Assembly: GCA_947561585.1 (NCBI GenBank)
Contig: CANNZV010000509.1
Location: 186,001-250,000, forward strand
Direction of reading: 5' to 3'
Length of the DNA stretch: 64,000 bases
Source of the DNA: Caprella mutica
Lineage: Eukaryota; Arthropoda; Malacostraca; Amphipoda; Caprellidae
The translations under genes and the position numbers were made by a program. The notes beneath the pieces were generated by a model. It was not told the origin of the DNA. It did not search any database and saw nothing but the letters and a program-made list of their open reading frames with translations. Shown here piece after piece: positions 32,736 to 43,839 of this stretch. How positions within the stretch are numbered: position 1 is the first letter of the stretch; every line of letters starts with the position of its first letter.

Positions 32736-33210
32736 AATGAACTAAAGATAAATTTTACGAAGCTTACAAAAATTGATCCCTCATTAAATTCAGACGAAAC
32801 GAGTTTGATTACACGATTTTTAGTTTCAAGTTTCATGTACTCATTGATTAAAAAAAATTAAAAAAAGAGTCTAAAGATGAAATTTACCAATAATATTTCA
32901 GCTGTTGAATGTAGAAAATGAAATGATAGTTTGTTATGTATTTATGAATAATGATTAATAATAGTATATGAGAATTACTAAGAAATTTACAATTGAGGAT
33001 TCAAATATTAATATAAGTTTTGAAGAAAGTCTACGGAGTTTGTAGCGAATATTTCCATTAATTCTACACAAGAAGTGTGAGAATGTTCATAGAATTTAAA
33101 GTGTATTTCAAGTAATTTATTCGTGGGGGAGAATAACAATTGAAAAATAGAAAGTTATTGATATCTATGGAGGTAAATATGGATATAAAATAAATAAATA
33201 AAATGTAACT
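32736..33210. other. AT-rich sequence with decayed repeat remnants
   Basis: Contains the weak echoes of the 59-bp repeat. No gene. Confidence 0.4.
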
Positions 33211-33492
33211 TAGAGTAATTAAGTTCAAAGTTATCGGACAGTTTTACAGCTTCCGACACGTAAGATAAAATATACGTTAATAATTATTATTTAACTTTCA
33301 TTTCATCTTGTATCCATGATACCTGCGGGTATCATGTATTAATTATGATAATATTTTTTTATGATCATGATATTCATGATTCCTGCAAGTATCATGAATG
33401 CCAATTAAAATAAGAGTTAAATAATAATTTTTATTATATTCTGTCTTTCCGTAAATGTGGAACTGTCCAATAACTCGTACCTTACACCCTAA
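33211..33492. mobile_element. Family A element with two central foldbacks
   Basis: TAGAGTAATTAAGTTCAAAG ... AACTCGTACCTTACACCCTA encloses two palindromic cores, TATCCATGATACCTGCGGG and ATTCATGATTCCTGCAAGT, each followed by its inverse. Confidence 0.85.
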
Positions 33493-33662
33493 TACTAAAT
33501 CTGATCAATATAAATATTCCATTAGCGTCATAAACACTAGCTAGGTCTGAATACACTCACTGCCTTCATTTAGGTACATCGAGGGAAAGAATTCACTTAA
33601 GCACAAGCATGAAATTCTTCATCCTGACCCTGGCATGCTTGGTATGCTTGGGAAATAAGGCC

Positions 33663-34832
33663 TAGCACTACGGATAGGGTACACTGGGATACACTAGCAC
33701 TACACCAATAGATAGGGTACACTGGGATACACTAGCACTACACCAATAGATAGGGTACACTGGGATACACTAGCACTACACTGATAGATAGGGTACACTG
33801 GGATACACTAGCACTACTCCATTAGATAGGGTACACTGGGATACACTAGCACTACACCAATAGATAGGGTACACTGGGATACACTAGCACTACACTAATA
33901 TATAGGGTACACTGGGATACACTAGCACTACACCATTAGATAGGGTACACTGGGATACACTAGCACTACACCAATAGATAGGGTACACTGGGATACACTA
34001 GCACTACACCAATAGATAGGGTACACTGGGATACACTAGCACTACACTAATATATAGGGTACACTGGGATACACTAGCACTACACCATTAGATAGGGTAC
34101 ACTGGGATACACTAGCACTACACCAATAGATAGGGTACACTGGGATACACTAGCACTACACCAATAGATAGGGTACACTGGGATACACTAGCACTACACT
34201 AATAGATAGGGTACACTGGGATACACTAGCACTACACCATTAGATAGGGTACACTGGGATACACTAGCACTACACCAATAGATAGGGTACACTGGGATAC
34301 ACTAGCACTACACCATTAGATAGGGTACACTGGGATACACTAGCACTACACTAATAGATAGGGTACACTGGGATACACTAGCACTACACCATTAGATAGG
34401 GTACACTGGGATACACTAGCACTACACCAATAGATAGGGTACACTGGGATACACTAGCACTACACCATTAGATAGGGAACACTGGGATACACTAGCACTA
34501 CACCATTAGATAGGGTACACTGGGATACACTAGCACTACACCATTAGATAGGGTACACTGGGATACACTAGCACTACACCATTAGATAGGGTACACTGGG
34601 ATACACTAGCACTACACCATTAGATAGGGTACACTGGGATACACTAGCACTACACCATTAGATAGGGTACACTGGGATACACTAACACTAAACCATTAGA
34701 TAGGGTACACTGGGATACACTAGCACTACACCATTAGATAGGGTACACTGGGATACACTAACACTAAACCATTAGATAGGGTACACTGTGATACACTAGC
34801 ACTACACTAATAGATAGGGTACACTATGTAAT
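33663..34832 (+). repeat. 38-bp minisatellite with tetramer structure
   Basis: About 31 units of 38 bp: TAGATAGGGTACACTGGGAT and ACACTAGCACTACACCAA. Four spacer types (CACTAATAT, CACCATTAG, CACCAATAG, CACCAATAG) recur in that order between about 33890 and 34200, a 152-bp higher-order unit. The 3' third is homogenised to the CACCATTAG type. Confidence 0.96.
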
Positions 34833-35044
34833 AAGATACACTATTTATCAACAGGAAATTAAGAAAATAATGTAAATAATAATATTACATCACGAATAGT
34901 ATATCATAGATAATTACATAATAATGCTTCCGGCATAATTTCTTTGTTGATAATTTCCTACTATGACAGTGTGAAATCATTTGTATAATTACAATTAAAT
35001 GAAAAGAGTATAGCACATTTTAACTTCTTTTTGTTGCAATTATG

Positions 35045-35219
35045 CAAGAAATAACGATATAATAAATAATTTTTAATTTCTATTCTAATTGGTATTCATG
35101 ATACCTGCAGGTATCATGAATACCAATAAAAATAAAATAAAAATAACTATTATTAGATAAATCGTTTTTTTAAACATAACTAAAATGTGGAACTCACCAA
35201 TAATTCATAACTTACCCTA
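35045..35219. mobile_element. Family A element, left tip lost
   Basis: Starts within the A-rich block (AAGAAATAACGATATAATAA), has a complete palindrome GGTATTCATGATACCTGCAG with its inverse, and a right end ATTCATAACTTACCCTA. Confidence 0.88.
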
Positions 35220-35344
35220 CATTACTTATAAATAAAAATTGATTTTTTTTTGTGTGAAGCAGACTCTTTTTTCACCAAAGAAGTGTTACATCATCTACCT
35301 TTAGTTCGCACTAACTTAATCAATGAGTCGGAACGTGTAAGAGC

Positions 35345-35995
35345 AGACTACGTGACGTCAGAGTTAGGTAAAGACGTCATAGCTATGTAAAGACGTCATA
35401 ACTAGGTAAAGACGTCAGAGCTAGGTAAAGACGTCATAGCTAGGTAAAGACGTCATAGCTATGTAAAGACGTCACAGCTATGTGAAGACGACATGGATAA
35501 GTAAAGACGTCATGGCTCGGTAAAGACGTCATAGCTAAGTAAAGACGTCACAGCTAGGTGAAGACGTCATAGCTAGGTAAAGACGTCATAGCTAGGTAAA
35601 GACGTCATAGCTATGTGAAGACGTCATTAGATAAGTAAAGACGTCATGGCTCGGTAAAGACGTCATAGCTAGGTAAAGATGTCAGAATTAGGTAAAGGCG
35701 TCATAGCTAGGTAGTGACGTCATAGCTAGGTAGTGACGTCATAGCTAGGTAGTGACGTCATAGCTATGAAGAGACGTCAAAACAAGGTAGTGACGTCATA
35801 ACAAGGTAGTGACGCCATAACAAGGTAGTGACGTCATAACAAGGTAGTGACGTCATAACAAGGTAGTGAGGTCATAACAAGGTAGTGACGTCATAACAAG
35901 GTAGTGACGTCATAACAAGGTAGTGACGTCATAACAAGGTAGTGACGTCATAACAAGGTAGTGACGTCAAAACTAGGAAGTGACGTGGCAAGTTA
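35345..35995 (+). repeat. 19-bp minisatellite carrying CRE palindromes
   Basis: About 33 units of 19 bp. The 5' half uses GTAAAGACGTCATAGCTAG, the 3' half GTAGTGACGTCATAACAAG. The 3' type and one early unit contain TGACGTCA, the full cAMP-response element consensus, 12 exact copies in all. The 5' type holds only the GACGTCA part. Regulatory function is not shown. Confidence 0.94.
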
Positions 35996-36021
35996 ATGTT
36001 GCTAAGCATTTGGTTCATATT

Positions 36022-36115
36022 TACCAAAGAATTACACATGAGCGTGTATGAGCACCTTTACCAAAGAGGTGCACATGAGCACCTTTACCAAAGAGGTGCT
36101 CATGAGCGTGTATCT
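36022..36115. repeat. Nested direct and inverted repeats
   Basis: CATGAGCACCT and AGGTGCTCATG flank TTACCAAAG, a perfect 11-bp-stem hairpin at 36074-36104. A second copy of GAGCACCTTTACCAAAGAGG precedes it and CATGAGCGTGTAT flanks both sides. Confidence 0.85.
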
Positions 36116-36276
36116 CATTACCCAAGAGACAAAAGTAGATAAGCAGCTTTATGTATGTTGATGTGGTGAGTGACACTCACAGCTAAATACTCCTCACTGT
36201 GTCCCAAATTAGAACACTTCTGAATAGGAAAACAAAATAGCATTTTAAATTGAAATGGAAATTATACCTAACTTAC

Positions 36277-36470
36277 GGTAAATTTTGAGTTACTGGACTG
36301 TTCCACATTTTCGATCATATAAATACATTATTTAATATTTTAGCTCGTAATTGTTATCCATGATACATAAGAGTATCAAGGATACCAATTAAAATAATAA
36401 GCTAAAATGTAAAATAATGTACTTTTGAGATAATGAATATGGAACAGCCGATAGCTCGAAAATTACCATA
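36277..36470. mobile_element. Family A element, diverged
   Basis: GGTAAATTTTGAGTTACTGG and CTGTTCCACATTTTCGATC on the left, a central TATCCATGATACATAAGAG, and a decayed right arm ending AAAATTACCATA. It abuts the next copy. Confidence 0.78.
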
Positions 36471-36572
36471 GGGTTAGTTACGAATTATCGGGTCGGTATA
36501 AATAATTTCTATATTGTTTTTTTTTATAAGTCCGAAAATGTAGTATTGACCGACAATTCGGAACTTACCCTA
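36470..36572. mobile_element. Family A element, internally deleted, tandem with the previous copy
   Basis: TAGGGTTAGTTACGAATTAT joins after a few bases to an interior right arm and ends TCGGAACTTACCCTA. The 36277 copy ends at its first base, so one probably inserted at the TA end of the other. Confidence 0.8.
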
Positions 36573-36879
36573 TCATTTAAAACAAAAATTAATAGTTTTA
36601 CAAACATAATTCATATAACCTGAAATAATTTGCAATATCTAATAATCAATGATTTTATAATCAGTAAAATGAATGGATTACCCCTTTGCGATATTTAAGT
36701 TCATTGAAAATAAGGACACTGCAACTGAGGCAAATTGAATTTAACCAGTGAATCGATTTCACTGGTATATTAATTCTGAATTAATTCAGTAATTGCGAAA
36801 TTAATTTCACATGAAATTCGATCATTTAAAGGAAAAATAAAAGGATAAATGCTAGCCTTCCAAACACATTATTACGATC
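36573..36879. other. AT-rich spacer with small dyads
   Basis: ACCAGTGAATCGATTTCACTGGT (about 36749-36771) is a nearly perfect hairpin. Nothing else is recognised. Confidence 0.45.
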
Positions 36880-37733
36880 ATCACTCTCACCCCCCATTTC
36901 CCATCACTCTCACCCCCCATTCCCCATCACTCTCACCCCCCATTCCAATCACTCTCACCCCCCATTCCAATCACTCTCACCCCCCATTCCCCATCACTCT
37001 CTCCCCCTATTCCCCATCACTCTCTCCCCCCATTCCCCATCACTCTCTCCCCCCATTCCCCATCACTCTCTCCCCCCATTTCCCATCACTCTCTCCCCCC
37101 ATACCCCATCACTCTCTCTCTCCCCCCATTCCCCATCACTCTCTCCCCCCATTCCCCATCACTCTCTCCCCCCATTCCCCATCACTCTCTCCCCCCATTC
37201 CCCATCACTCTCTCCCCCCATTTCCCATCACTCTCTCCCCCCATACCCCATCACTCTCTCTCTCCCCCCATTCCCCATCACTCTCTCCCCCCAATTCCCA
37301 TCACTCTCTCCCCCCAATTCCCATCACTCTCTCCCCCCATTCCCCATCACTCTCACCCCCCATTCCCCATCACTCTCTCCCCCCATTCCCCATCACTCTC
37401 TCCCCCCATTCCCCATCACTCTCTCCCCCCATTCCCCATCACTCTCTCCCCCCATTCCCCATCACTCTCTCCCCCCCATTTCCCATCACTCTCTCCCCCC
37501 ATTCCCCATCACTCTCTCTCTCCCCCCATTCCACATCACTCTCTCCCCCCATTTCCCATCACTCTCTCCCCCCATTCCCCATCACTCTCACCCCCCATTC
37601 CCCATCACTCTCTCCCCCCATTCCCCATCACTCTCTCCCCCCATTCCCCATCACTCTCTCCCCCCATTCCCCATCACTCTCTCCCCCCATTCCCCATCAC
37701 TCTCTCCCCCCGTTCCCCATCATCCCCCCCCCC
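36880..37733 (+). repeat. 23-bp polypyrimidine minisatellite
   Basis: About 36 units of 23 bp: TCCCCATCACTCTCTCCCCC plus three bases. Occasional extra CT pairs alter the period. The plus strand is almost pure C and T apart from ATCA. The minus strand presents repeated runs of four and six G. The 296-codon plus frame is repeat-derived. Confidence 0.96.
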
Positions 37734-37863
37734 CACTAATGATAGGTCTCACCTGGGAGGGTCAGTTCAGAGAGTGGGTTAGATGCAGAGGGAGGGTGCG
37801 TATAAATAGAACTTCATTACTCTTATTCCACACAAACAACAACAACAACAACTCAATGAATAA

Positions 37864-38096
37864 GGTCACTACACTGTTATCGTACGCTTCACATTATCGA
37901 TCAGGCCAGAAAACGATTTAACTACCATTCAACTTTATTTAGTTCACTCAGTATCCATGATACCTACTTGTATTCTATCTATCATGGATACAGGTATTAT
38001 GGATACCAATTAAAACTAAAGTTGAATAATAATAAATATTATACAGTTTTCTTACGTGCCCGAAAATACGAAACCGTACAATAACACAGACCAACT
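37864..38096. mobile_element. Family A element, strongly diverged
   Basis: CACTGTTATCGTACGCTTC with ACATTATCGATCAGGCC at the left and GCCCGAAAATACGAAACCGT at the right. The core has three palindrome halves (AGTATCCATGATACC, TATCATGGATACAGG, ATTATGGATACC). Confidence 0.78.
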
Positions 38097-38349
38097 TTCA
38101 AACATAATATTATAATCTTACTATTATTTTTATAATTTAATTTTACACCCCATTTGAATGGGAATAAAATACTGCAATAGGCTCACCAGTCATCTAATAC
38201 CACATTTTGCGATCTTGTAAAGCGAAAAGCTTTCACATGCTCATGACTTACAAAATATATATTTTTTGAATGTGAAATATATTTCTATCGAACTAACGAG
38301 GCTAAGCCATTCTTTGAAAAGTTTATACCAACTTTAGCACATTTACAAA

Positions 38350-38555
38350 GAAACATATTGCAATTACTAGAAAAGCTACGTATGTACTATCAGCTAAAGA
38401 AGAACATATTGCAATTACTATAAAAGCTACCTATGTACTATCAGCTAAAGAAGAACATATTGCAATTACCATCAAAGCTACCTATGTACTATCAGCTAAA
38501 GAAGAACATACTGCAGTTACCATCAAAGCTACCTATGTACTATCAGTTACATAAT
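38350..38555 (+). repeat. 51-bp repeat, four copies, open in one frame
   Basis: Four units of 51 bp (17 codons) with AACATATTGCAATTACTA, AAAGCTACCTATGTACTATC and AGCTAAAGAAG. One plus frame reads EEHIAITIKATYVLSAK four times and then stops. There is no ATG upstream before an in-frame TGA, and no splice motif stands out, so coding is unlikely though possible as an exon. Confidence 0.85.
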
Positions 38556-38764
38556 AATCGTGTTTTAGTCATAACAGTCCAAACCATTAAGGCTCCATGT
38601 GCATGTTAGAGGAAAAGAAAAAAGAGCGACTGCCTTCAGGCTGAGATATGCAATATACTTCCATGTGAAGAAACCATGTCATCAATAATAATAAAAAACA
38701 TTTAATAGGATAAAAGCATTTAACAGAATAATAATAACATTTACTATGCCTGAAGAAAATAAAA

Positions 38765-39050
38765 TCTACACTAATAATTTCCCTCGTGTGTTTATTAATT
38801 TATTTGGTGCCCACTTTTACACGACGGGTATAAAACATGAAGAATGTAACTATGATACGCACGGGAATATATTGACTTGATATTTAAATTCCTTTGTTTT
38901 TATTCAATTTTTAAATGTATTTTATATATAAAATAAATAAGACAGCGGAGAAAATTTAATTTTTAATTAAATTAATTAAAAATAGCCTAATAACGGGCAA
39001 AAAATTAGTATTGATGATGAACCGTTATTTTTAACTGAAAAGTACACTAG
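38765..39050 (+). mobile_element. Non-autonomous Helitron (H3)
   Basis: Starts TCTACACTAATAATTTCCC, close to the general Helitron 5' end, and ends with a hairpin region (ACCGTTATTTTTAACTG) and AAAAGTACACTAG before a T. The interior matches H2 and, inverted, H1. Confidence 0.85.
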
Positions 39051-39089
39051 TATATGATAATTAATTTCTTTATACAAGGTGTCAAATTG

Positions 39090-39240
39090 TGTAATTAATA
39101 TGTAAATGGTTCACGGAGACGTAAGTCAACTAGAAAAATCAATTACAAGGGACCTTGAAGAAGCATACACAAAGGAAAGTGGCTCGATGAATAAAGTCAC
39201 GTATCACCAGTCAGTGACAATTAAAATGTAAATGGCAGAC
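39090..39240. repeat. Dispersed repeat E, partial copy
   Basis: ATTACAAGGGACCTTGAAGA, AAAGGAAAGTGGCTCGATGA and ATCACCAGTCAGTGACAAT correspond to the E consensus seen best at 47310-47760. Confidence 0.7.
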
Positions 39241-39894
39241 ACTGCTAAAATCTTTAAATAAATAATGTTTACCTTCCACTATACTAACATTAAACTCGAT
39301 AGTAAATAAAAATACGAAACAGATGTAAAATAGATAATAAGTAATTTAAATTACGGAATGCAATTAATATGTCCGCAAAAATCGAACTCTTTTTAAAGAG
39401 TGTTTGCTTATTTATTGAGCGATTCTAAAGACAATTTTCAACATATCACAGCATCCAACAAAAAGACAATTTTAATCTGTAAGATAATTTTAACTTCAGT
39501 TTTTATATTGTGGGATGAGTACCACCCTTAAACTTCTCTCTAAAGTGTTTGCACAAAATAAACATCTGAGTTCCTCTGTTTTGTGGTCCTCCGACACGCT
39601 CTTTTATTATCCGTTCCTTCTCATCATTTCATAGCGGCAAACACGTTTCAATAAACAGGAAACGGTTTCGCCAACACTGTTTGAAGAGATTCTCGCCTCG
39701 AAGCTTTGTACACTTAGGCCCATCTTTTCGAATAACATATTGTTACACTGCTAGCACATACAAAAAAAGAGATACTGTATATATTAACGGTGTTGAATTG
39801 CAATCAAATATATATATTTATTAAAAATTAATTATTAAACACTATCTAATATATATTTATAATAGATACCAAACTAATCTATTACATACATTAT
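39241..39894. other. Unique sequence with a 43-codon minus frame
   Basis: AT-rich except 39500-39740. There an ATG at 39738 on the minus strand opens a 43-codon frame (MLFEKMGLSVQSFEAR...) ending at 39607, coding-like in composition. No domain is recognised, and it is too short to argue for alone. Confidence 0.25.
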
Positions 39895-39995
39895 CCCTCA
39901 TACCATATGTATCATAGATACAAACATAATTTAATATTGAAAATTATGTAGATAATTATTATTCCACATGATATATGAACGTATCATAGATACAA
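39895..39995. repeat. Decayed TATCATAGATAC dyads
   Basis: Two copies of GTATCATAGATACAAAC with AT-rich sequence between. They resemble the family A core but there are no TIRs. Confidence 0.4.
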
Positions 39996-40034
39996 ACCAT
40001 AGGATTAATATGGGATTAAATTATTTTTCATAGA

Positions 40035-40265
40035 TTGATAGAATAGTGGAAGATCATTAATTAATTTAGTATGGGTTTAACGTCTGTTACGGAACAAAAT
40101 GCCATATCTCGGTCGTCAGAAGTGAATTAAATACAAGGGACTCGAAGAAGCAGGAAAGAGGCTCAATGAACAAAGTCGCCTACCACCAGTTGGTGACAAT
40201 GCTCATGGATGCAGAAAAGCTACCTTGTGAATGCAGTCACTACTTACCAAGGAATGTAACGATGT
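40035..40265. repeat. Dispersed repeat E
   Basis: ATTAATTTAGTATGGGTTTA, CGTCTGTTACGGAACAAAAT, ATACAAGGGACTCGAAGAAG, GTTGGTGACAATGCTCATGG and CAGTCAC with CTTACCAAGGAATG follow the same order as at 47310-47530. Confidence 0.85.
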
Positions 40266-40691
40266 GATGAAGTATTTTCATATCTCTCGATTATTTGCAA
40301 CATTTTTTAAATTTCTAAATGTTAAACTAGTTTGTTTTTTGTGGAAAATATTGTCTTAAAAAAAGTTTGCAAAGTAGTACGTAAAAAAACAATCAACAGA
40401 AATAGATTTTCATAATCTAATTTACAATAAAAATGCGCTCAGATACAAATAGGATAGTAATTAAAGTGAATAAAGCAATGATGTGCCAAAGCTCTGACGA
40501 TATTACACCAGTTACTAATTTGCTGACACAATCGAATTAAGGCTATGAAGCTATCGGCAACTACGCGCTACGACTACCATCGACTATTACGCTCAAATCA
40601 CATTTTTCTCTTCATTGATTGTTTGACAACTTTTATGTTAAGATATCATATTTAACATGATATAAACGATTTAGCAGTACATGATTGTAAA
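40266..40691. other. Unique sequence, nothing seen
   Basis: No recognisable gene or element. Confidence 0.4.
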
Positions 40692-40868
40692 AGTAGTGTC
40701 AGTTATTATCGGACAGTTCATATAAATAGTTGAACATTTTAAACTGGCTATTATAATTGGTATCCGTGATACCAATTATAATGAAAGTGGAATGATGATC
40801 ATGATATGTATACATTTTTTAGAACAAAAATTTTAAACTTTCATATAATTCGTAAGTTACTCAATATT
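40692..40868. mobile_element. Family A element, decayed
   Basis: TTATTATCGGACAGTTCAT at the left, a shortened core TTGGTATCCGTGATACCAA, and ATAATTCGTAAGTTACTCA at the right. Most of the inner TIR is lost on both sides. Confidence 0.65.
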
Positions 40869-41225
40869 AATAATTATTTTACATGATAATACAGAAGATA
40901 TTTTTATTTTAATCCTTATCAATCTGTATGTAATTAACATTTGTTCCGATATGTTATTACTTTTACATTTTACGTATTATATTTATATAATAGTAATAAA
41001 AAGATGAAGAAATAGAAGAAGCCTCAAAACAAAAGGATTTTCCAAAGCGATTAGGCTTATTTTGATATGATATAAGCACTGGTTATAGCCCTTACAGACC
41101 ATTATTCGGAGGAGAATAGGTTCACGGACATTAGACTCATAGCAAATATGTTGTTAAATTCATTGGCTATCTGCCAGACTAATAAAACTGAATGCTGTAT
41201 AAAGGAGACAATTAAATTAAATGTA

Positions 41226-42183
41226 TATACAGGGCTATTAAATGAACAGGGCAGTGAAATGAACAGGGCAGTGAAATGAACAGGGCAGTGATGTGAACAG
41301 GGCAGTGAAATGAACAGGGCAGTGATGTGAACAGGGCAATGATATGAACAGGGCAGTGATGTGAACAGGGCAGTGATGTGAACAGGGCAATGATATGAAC
41401 AGGGCAATGATATGAACAGGGCAGTGATGTGAACAGGGCAATGAAATGAACAGGGCAGTGATGTGAACAGGGCAGTGATGTGAACAGGGCAATGATATGA
41501 ACAGGGCAATGATATGAACAGGGCAGTGATGTGAACAGGGCAATGAAATGAACAGGGCAGTGATGTGAACAGGGCAGTGATGTGAACAGGGCAATGATGT
41601 GAACAGGGCAGTGATATGAACAGGGCAATGATATGAACAGGGCAGTGATGTGAACAGGGCAATGATATGAACAGGGCAATGATATGAACAGGGCAGTGAT
41701 GTGAACAGGGCAATGAAATGAACAGGGCAATGAAATGAACAGGGCAATGATATGAACAGGGCAGTGATATGAACAGGGCAGTGATATGAACAGGGCAATG
41801 ATATGAACAGGGCAGTGATGTGAACAGGGCAGTGATGTGAACAGGGCAATGATATGAACAGGGCAGTGATATGAACAGGGCAGTGATATGAACAGGGCAA
41901 TGAAATGAACAGGGCAGTGATATGAACAGGGCAATGAAATGAACAGGGCAATGAAATGAACAGGGCAGTGATGTGAACAGGGCAATGATATGAACAGGGC
42001 AATGAAATGAACAGGGCAGTGATGTGAACAGGGCAATGATATGAACAGGGCAATGATATGAACAGGGCAGTGATGTGAACAGGGCAATGAAATGAACAGG
42101 GCAGTGATGTGAACAGGGCAATGATATGAACAGGGCAATGAAATGAACAGGGCAGTGATGTGAACAGGGCAATGAAATGAACA
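41226..42183 (-). repeat. 17-bp minisatellite
   Basis: About 56 units of 17 bp, AACAGGGCAGTGATGTG on the plus strand, with almost all variation confined to G/A at one position and GATGTG, GATATG or GAAATG at the end. The minus strand has no stops in the unit, hence three overlapping minus frames of 271-360 codons with a 17-residue peptide repeat. These are not credible genes. Confidence 0.97.
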
Positions 42184-42479
42184 AAGTAATTGAACCACTA
42201 ACGATTAATCATATATTAATATAAATTTGAAGAATACCAATTGAATAAAGCGCACATACTGACATACCGAGCCATTTTCACATTTCTGATTACTCCATAT
42301 ACCTCTGAAAGTATTAAGTAATCATCTATAATTTAAATAAATGTTTGAATTACGGAATAAAATAAAACAACCTCAATGTTGCATAAGTATTTCATTATAA
42401 GTCTACAGAATTGTACAACTAGATTATGTGCACTCGGTAGAACGCATACCTTCGCTGCCGCTTCGACCTGTTCTCTCCT
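42184..42479. other. AT-rich spacer
   Basis: Nothing recognised. Confidence 0.4.
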
Positions 42480-42945
42480 AAAATCTGATAACCTGTTAAC
42501 TGGATAATAACCAATCGTCCCACCAAGTTTCATGCAATATGGTTCAATACTTTTTGAGTTATTGAGTTACAAATGACCTTGACCTTTGACCGGATCGATC
42601 CCAAAATTCTACCAGATGGTTCCTGGACATTGACCAATCGTCCCATCAAATTTAAGACAATTTGGTTGTATACTTTTTGAGTTAATGAGTTATAATGGCC
42701 TTGACCTTGATCTTTGACACGATCGCTCCCAAAATCCAACAAAATGGTTCCAGTATATTGTCCAATCGTCCTACCTAGTTTCATGAAATATGGTTCAATA
42801 GTTTTTGAGTTATGAATGACCATGACCTTGACCTTTGATCGGGCCGCTCCCAAAACTCTAACAGCAGGTCACTGGACATGGACCAATCGTTTCACCAAAT
42901 TTCAGACAATTTGGTTGAACACTTTTTCAGCTATGCGAATGACAA
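42480..42945. repeat. Dispersed-type repeat G, about four degenerate tandem copies
   Basis: A unit of roughly 115-128 bp with CCAATCGTCCCACCAAGTTT, ATGGTTCAATACTTTTTGAG, TTATGAATGACC, TTGACCTTTGACC and GATCG(C/A)TCCCAAAA. Copies differ by 15-25 per cent by eye. Each carries TGACCTTGACCTTTGACC or a variant. The three small open frames over it are repeat-derived. Confidence 0.8.
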
Positions 42946-43479
42946 GATGATAAATAAATGCCAAGTAAAATATAACCTACCACCAATTTGCGAAGGTAAT
43001 AAAGTATTAGGTAATCTATGTTTTGAAATCAATCAAACACTCACTTTAAAATCAGTCATATTTTCTTAAGTAGAGAGTTAAATAATTAGTAATTTCATGG
43101 AAAATATGAATAAGTCATTTGCTACAGAAATACTCGATAATCTTCAGAGATAATGGCAAACAGTGACATACATTATCCCAACTCATGTACTCATGTATGT
43201 AGTTTGTTTCTAAGCTTTGCATATAAGAACAGATCTCTAAGAGGCTTACACAATGTGATGCATTAAATGCACTGTCTTTAATATTACTTGTAAGTAAAGT
43301 AATAATTGTCATGTAACATAATACTTGTACGTAATGAACACTATTGTAACCCTTTCTTATTAACTTGGAATAAAAGTAAGAATGGACGGTATCAAGAGGT
43401 TTTGTATAAAAAAATCTTACCTCCACCTTGTTAAATATAATTGCTGAACGTTTGTTTCGAAACCAAAAGTAATACGTAA
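42946..43479. other. Unique sequence, nothing assigned
   Basis: A minus frame of 137 codons (43115-43528) begins inside the E repeat fragment at 43480 and continues through AT-rich sequence. No domain is recognised, and its repeat-derived start argues against a gene. Confidence 0.35.
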
Positions 43480-43555
43480 TTAAGTACAAGGGACTCGAAG
43501 AAGCAGTCAGAAAGAAAAGTGGTTCCATGAACCAAAGTCTCCAACAACCATATTG
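43480..43555. repeat. Dispersed repeat E, fragment
   Basis: TTAAGTACAAGGGACTCGAA with GAAGCAGTCAGAAAGAAAAG and GGTTCCATGAACCAAAGTC matches E. Confidence 0.7.
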
Positions 43556-43839
43556 TTTAAAATCAGAACTCGTAATTATGAATAATTATTTCAATAAACA
43601 CAGTAAAGGATATTGTATAAATGATATTTATTCGCCCTAACCGTTATTTTTTATAGTTTTAGAAAATAATGCAAAGAAAGGTTGGCAACTCAGAAGAATA
43701 ATAGAACATCATTAGTTACCAAATCAATTCGTTAACAAAAGAGAAAAAACTAATTCAATCAATTGAATTCTCTAACATAAGTTCTTTTAGTGCATGGAAT
43801 TAAACACTTAGGTATTTAATCTAATACAATTCTCATATA

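Noticed and set aside
36849..37739. 296-codon Pro/Ser/His-rich frame
   Set aside because: Product of a polypyrimidine minisatellite; no signal peptide or non-repeat domain.
41102..42198. Three overlapping minus-strand frames of 271-360 codons
   Set aside because: Same effect of a 17-bp unit. Three frames cannot all be genes, and the unique tail is AT-rich noise.
43115..43528. 137-codon minus-strand frame
   Set aside because: Its first residues come from the dispersed repeat E and the rest is AT-rich without recognisable features.
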